NCBI GenBank assembly: GCA_963706905.1
Contig: CAVPNY010000006.1
Location: forward strand, 1-27,424
Length of the DNA stretch: 27,424 bases
From: CAVPNY01 sp963706905
GTDB taxonomy: Bacteria; Chloroflexota; Anaerolineae; Anaerolineales; UBA4823
Reading direction: 5' to 3'
A model generated the notes under the pieces. It saw only the letters and a list, made by a program, of their open reading frames with translations, searched no databases and was not told the DNA's origin. Shown here piece by piece: positions 25,120 to 27,424 of this stretch. The stretch's first letter is position 1. Every line of letters begins with the position of its first letter. The position numbers and the translations under genes are program-made.

Positions 25120-25765
25120 GGAAAGCCTCTTGCTGGGGGAGTGGATACTTCGACAGGAAGCGAATGAGGAGCACCACACCGGGCACAACAATCATCAAGC
25201 CAAGAAGGATTGGGAAAATCGGCTGGTTGAGCCAGATCATCAGGAATACCGCCAGGGAGGCCATGACGGCGATATAGTAACCGCGTGGGAAGTCGTTGAA
25301 AAAAGCGACCAGGATCATGCTTACGCCAACTAACATTGAACCGATCAGCGCCACAGCGATATCCATCCAGCCGCGATCCAGCAGGAAGGTGTTTAGCGAT
25401 GCGGCCTGTTCTGGATTGGCCCACCCCAGTGCAGTCAATATGACCAATCCGATATTGATCAGGACAACGATTCCCAACGCGATAGCCAGATACAAACCGC
25501 GCTTCTTGCGAATGGGACCAAACTTGACCTGTCCCATGCGGGGCAGGGTAATGAATTTCTTACCTCCCCAAAATATCAGGGAGACCACTCCATAACCTGC
25601 GAGAAAGATGATAATGTTCCACGCGCTGTAGCCACCCACCGGACGGTACATATAGAGTGCCATGAATATCACGACCAGGCCGATGTAGATATCCCACAGG
25701 CCATCTTGATAGGTAGAGCGGAACGCCTTGCGCTCGATTTGTTTGAGATCAATTTCCTGAGACAT
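25112..25765 (-). CDS. Polytopic membrane protein of unknown function
   Basis: 217 residues with about six membrane segments and a short basic cytoplasmic N-terminus (MSQEIDLKQIERKAFRSTYQDGLWDIYIG). That segment and the KFITLPRMGQVKFGPIRKKRGLYL loop are conserved-looking, with no catalytic motif. It is not recognised further. It is transcribed on the minus strand ahead of, and overlapping, a winged-helix regulator, so the regulator may respond to a signal from this protein or control it. GGGAGATG upstream of the ATG (minus strand) is a good ribosome site, and a consensus promoter lies about 100 bp upstream. Confidence 0.75.
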   Translation of the reverse strand: MSQEIDLKQIERKAFRSTYQDGLWDIYIGLVVIFMALYMYRPVGGYSAWNIIIFLAGYGVVSLIFWGGKKFITLPRMGQVKFGPIRKKRGLYLAIALGIVVLINIGLVILTALGWANPEQAASLNTFLLDRGWMDIAVALIGSMLVGVSMILVAFFNDFPRGYYIAVMASLAVFLMIWLNQPIFPILLGLMIVVPGVVLLIRFLSKYPLPQQEAFHG

Positions 25766-25850
25766 GGTAACATCTCCCTGAATAAATACTGAAGTTTACT
25801 GAACAGTTATGTCTTGTGTAGGATCGACGCGCTCTTTGTTTTGCAGTATA

Positions 25851-25865
25851 CTTTGTAATACAAAG
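25851..25865. promoter_or_regulatory. CTTTGTAATACAAAG palindrome, second candidate operator
   Basis: Perfect 7+1+7 palindrome just downstream of the expected transcription start (about 25867, minus strand). A related TTGTATTATAA lies at 25870-25880 over the -10 box, so a second protein dimer or a different regulator may bind there. Confidence 0.6.
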
Positions 25866-25873
25866 ATAGTTGT

Positions 25874-25901
25874 ATTATAAACCCATTAATGGGTTTGTCA
25901 A
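25874..25901 (-). promoter_or_regulatory. Consensus sigma-70-type promoter with palindromic spacer
   Basis: Read on the minus strand: TTGACA (25901-25896), a 16-bp spacer (25895-25880), then TATAAT (25879-25874). Both boxes match consensus 6 of 6. The spacer and the inner base of each box form the perfect palindrome AAACCCATTAATGGGTTT (25879-25896). It directs transcription into the membrane protein/regulator operon, about 110 bp upstream of its ATG. Confidence 0.85.
25879..25896. promoter_or_regulatory. 18-bp perfect palindrome, candidate operator
   Basis: AAACCCATTAATGGGTTT lies exactly in the spacer between the -35 and -10 boxes. A dimeric repressor bound here would block RNA polymerase. 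The winged-helix protein of the same operon is the obvious candidate. Confidence 0.7.
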
Positions 25902-25925
25902 GAGGGATCTTGGGCGGTTGTTGTT

Positions 25926-25971
25926 GTTCAGCGATAATGTCACCCCCTAAGTGTTCAGCGATAATGTCACC
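25926..25971 (+). repeat. Tandem transposase-binding sites, left IS end
   Basis: Two identical 19-bp copies, GTTCAGCGATAATGTCACC, start at 25926 and 25953 (27-bp period). They lie within the ISNCY left end, ahead of the transposase ATG. Confidence 0.85.
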
Positions 25972-25973
25972 CT

Positions 25974-27279
25974 ATGAACACACAGGTGATATTGACGATG
26001 AAAGAACAGCACAAGTTGAAGATGGTGATTGACTACGAAGCCGGGAAAGTACCTGCCCCAACCGCCGCCAAACTGCTAGGGATATCGAAGCGGCAATTTC
26101 GTCGGCTGGTGGCGGCATACCGCAAACGGGGCGTGGCAGCCCTGGCACATGGCAACCGAGGCAGGACCCCAGCCAACCGCATCGCAGACGTCGTGCGGCA
26201 GAAGATTGTGGCATTGGCCAAAACCACCTACCAGGACTACAACGATAGCCACTTCACCGAAGAACTGACCGAACAGGCGGAGCCGATCGTGGTTTCGCGC
26301 TCGACGGTACGGCGCATCCGGCGGGCAGCCGGGCAAGGCAGTCCGCGGAAACGCCGGGCGCCGCGCTATCGCAGCCGGAGGGAGCGCTATGCGCAGGTGG
26401 GGATGCTGCTGCAAACCGATGGCAGCCGCCACGACTGGCTGGAAGGCAGAGGTGCCTGGTTGACCCTGATAGGGATGATCGACGATGCCAACAACCAGAT
26501 CGTGGGGGCCTGTTTTCGGGAAGAAGAAGACGCCGCCGGCTATTTCCTGGTACTGAAGCAGGTATGTCTGACGCAAGGCTTGCCTCAGGCATTGTACGCT
26601 GACCAGCACACCATCTTTCAGAGCCCCAGCCAGCCGACGGTAGAACAGGAATTGGCAGGTGAACTGCCACACACGCAGTTTGGCCGCCTGATGGATGAAT
26701 TGGGTATCCAGTTGATCGCCGCCCGCAGTCCCCAGGCGAAAGGACGCATCGAACGGCTGTGGGGTACGCTGCAAGACCGCCTGGTCAAGGAGCTGCGCCA
26801 AGCCGGGGCTTGCGATGTGGCGAGTGCGAACCAGGTCTTGGCGGCTTACCTGCCCAAGTACAACGCCCGCTTCCAGGTCGAAGCTGCCCAGCCGGGTTCG
26901 GCCTATATCCCTTGGCCGCAAGACCAGGAGCCAGGCCAATATTTCTGTTTCAAGTACACCCGCACAGTGACCAACGACAATACCGTCTCCTTCAACAAGC
27001 ACCGCCTGCAGATCCCGCCTGGCCCCCAGCGGCGCAGCTTTGCCCAAGCCAAAGTCGAACTACGTCATGATCTGGACGGAAGCCTGGCTATCTGCTACCA
27101 GGGACAGCCTGGTCACTTTCCAGCCAGCCGAGCCAGCTCCGCCTCGGGTCGGTCACTTTCAGCCACTGGCTGCGCCCGTCATCAGCCTTCCCCCAGCGCC
27201 AAAGCCACCCAGACAGCCCTGGAAACCCCCACCCAACCACCCCTGGCGCCGTTCGTTCTCAGCTAAGGAACCCAAATGA
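25974..27279 (+). CDS. ISNCY-family transposase, C-terminus frameshifted
   Basis: About 434 residues. N-terminal HTH (PAPTAAKLLGISKRQFRRLV) and a second helical DNA-binding part, then a DDE/rve-type core: LLQTDGSRHDWLEG (Asp), ALYADQHTIF (Asp), ARSPQAKGRIERLWGTLQDRL (Glu). After LAICYQGQ the frame that stops at 27266 drifts into low-complexity RASSASGRSLS. The +1 frame instead reads LVTFQPAEPAPPRVGHF and ends in the usual Pro-rich HPWRRSF tail at 27279. One extra base near 27108-27111 (CAGCCTGG) explains this. The catalytic core is complete, so the lesion may only alter the tail. The ATG lies 2 bp after the inner left binding site. Confidence 0.85.
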
Positions 27280-27285
27280 AAAGAC

Positions 27286-27325
27286 GAGATGGCTTTGCAC
27301 AGCCGCTCTCGCCTTCTCGTTGGGG
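27286..27325. other. Stem-loop after the ISNCY transposase
   Basis: CGAGATGGC pairs with GCCGCTCTCG around a TTTGCACA loop, with small bulges. No T-run follows directly, so it is a weak terminator candidate at best. Confidence 0.35.
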
Positions 27326-27362
27326 GTTGTGCCGATTATACTCGGGTCATCTTCTTTGCCAA

Positions 27363-27406
27363 GGTGACATTTTCGCTTGCCAGTTAAGGTGTCATTTTCC
27401 CTGAAC
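27363..27406 (-). repeat. Tandem transposase-binding sites, right IS end
   Basis: Inverted, diverged copies of the left-end site. The inner copy at 27363-27381 matches 15 of 19; the outer copy at 27388-27406 reads GTTCAGGGAAAATGACACC. The period is 25 bp. Confidence 0.8.
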
Positions 27407-27424
27407 AATGACAGAGGGATTTTG

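Larger units (their letters stand above)
25919..27413 (+). mobile_element. ISNCY/IS1202-like insertion sequence, about 1.5 kb
   Basis: Bounded by inverted ends (left TGTTGTTGTTCAGCGATAAT, right TGTCATTGTTCAGGGAAAAT read inward). Each end carries two copies of a site: GTTCAGCGATAATGTCACC at 25926-25944 and 25953-25971 on the left, and related inverted copies at 27363-27381 and 27388-27406 on the right. It encodes a DDE transposase. GAGGGATCTTG before the left end and GAGGGATTTTG after the right end (10 of 11) may be the remains of a long target duplication, but the window stops before it can be measured. Confidence 0.8.

Noticed and set aside
26076..27047. Minus-strand 323-residue reading frame
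   Set aside because: Antisense to the ISNCY transposase, whose DDE core is clear on the plus strand.
1..27424. CRISPR arrays, tRNA or rRNA genes
   Set aside because: No regularly spaced repeats beyond IS ends, and no tRNA or rRNA-like sequences were recognised on either strand.

Overview
This window appears to come from a bacterial chromosome, most likely a member of the Chloroflexota (Anaerolineae-like). That is an inference from gene style: LysM/M23-type lipoproteins, a DUF885 lipoprotein, a haem-binding-domain protein and a large exopolysaccharide locus with many IS elements. No rRNA or tRNA was seen, so the taxonomy is not proven.

Positions 1-16.6 kb hold one long plus-strand exopolysaccharide (EPS) assembly cluster. 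In order it encodes a Wzz-type co-polymerase and BY-kinase (split by a +1 frameshift), a SAM methyltransferase (broken by an IS5-type element), a MurJ/MviN-family flippase, a membrane-anchored TIM-barrel hydrolase-like protein, and an O-antigen ligase/polymerase. These are followed by a GT4 glycosyltransferase, a FemAB/GNAT-like acyltransferase, a small cysteine-rich conserved protein, a cysteine synthase-family PLP enzyme, a phosphoglycosyl transferase with unusual domain order, an SDR epimerase/dehydratase, an NDP-sugar nucleotidyltransferase and a DegT/DnrJ/EryC1 aminotransferase. A strong intrinsic terminator at about 16.65 kb closes the cluster. The proposed logic is: the last three enzymes supply an activated (amino)sugar, the phosphoglycosyl transferase primes the lipid carrier, the GT4 extends the unit, the flippase exports it, the Wzy-like protein polymerises it, and the Wzz/kinase pair controls length. 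The acyltransferase, Cys-rich protein and cysteine synthase form a tightly spaced module of unclear role.

Positions 16.7-20.5 kb carry single genes: a LysM/M23-like lipoprotein, a haem-binding membrane protein (minus), a membrane-anchored pentapeptide-repeat protein and a HAD phosphatase (minus).

Positions 20.5-21.6 kb are an IS630-type element. It is followed by an Ntn-hydrolase-like lipoprotein and a DUF885 lipoprotein, the latter split by a one-base frameshift.

Positions 24.8-25.9 kb hold a minus-strand two-gene operon (membrane protein plus winged-helix regulator). Its promoter has consensus -35 and -10 boxes, with an 18-bp perfect palindrome filling the spacer. Positions 25.9-27.4 kb hold an ISNCY/IS1202-like element whose ends each carry two copies of a probable transposase-binding site; its gene is frameshifted near the 3' end.

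The most noteworthy points are the swapped-domain phosphoglycosyl transferase, the FemAB-like/Cys-rich/CysK module in an EPS locus, the exactly reconstructable IS5 disruption, the duplicated Wzz domain with a shift-prone CCT-TGA junction, and the palindrome-in-spacer promoter. Several independent +1 lesions also raise the possibility of residual sequencing error.
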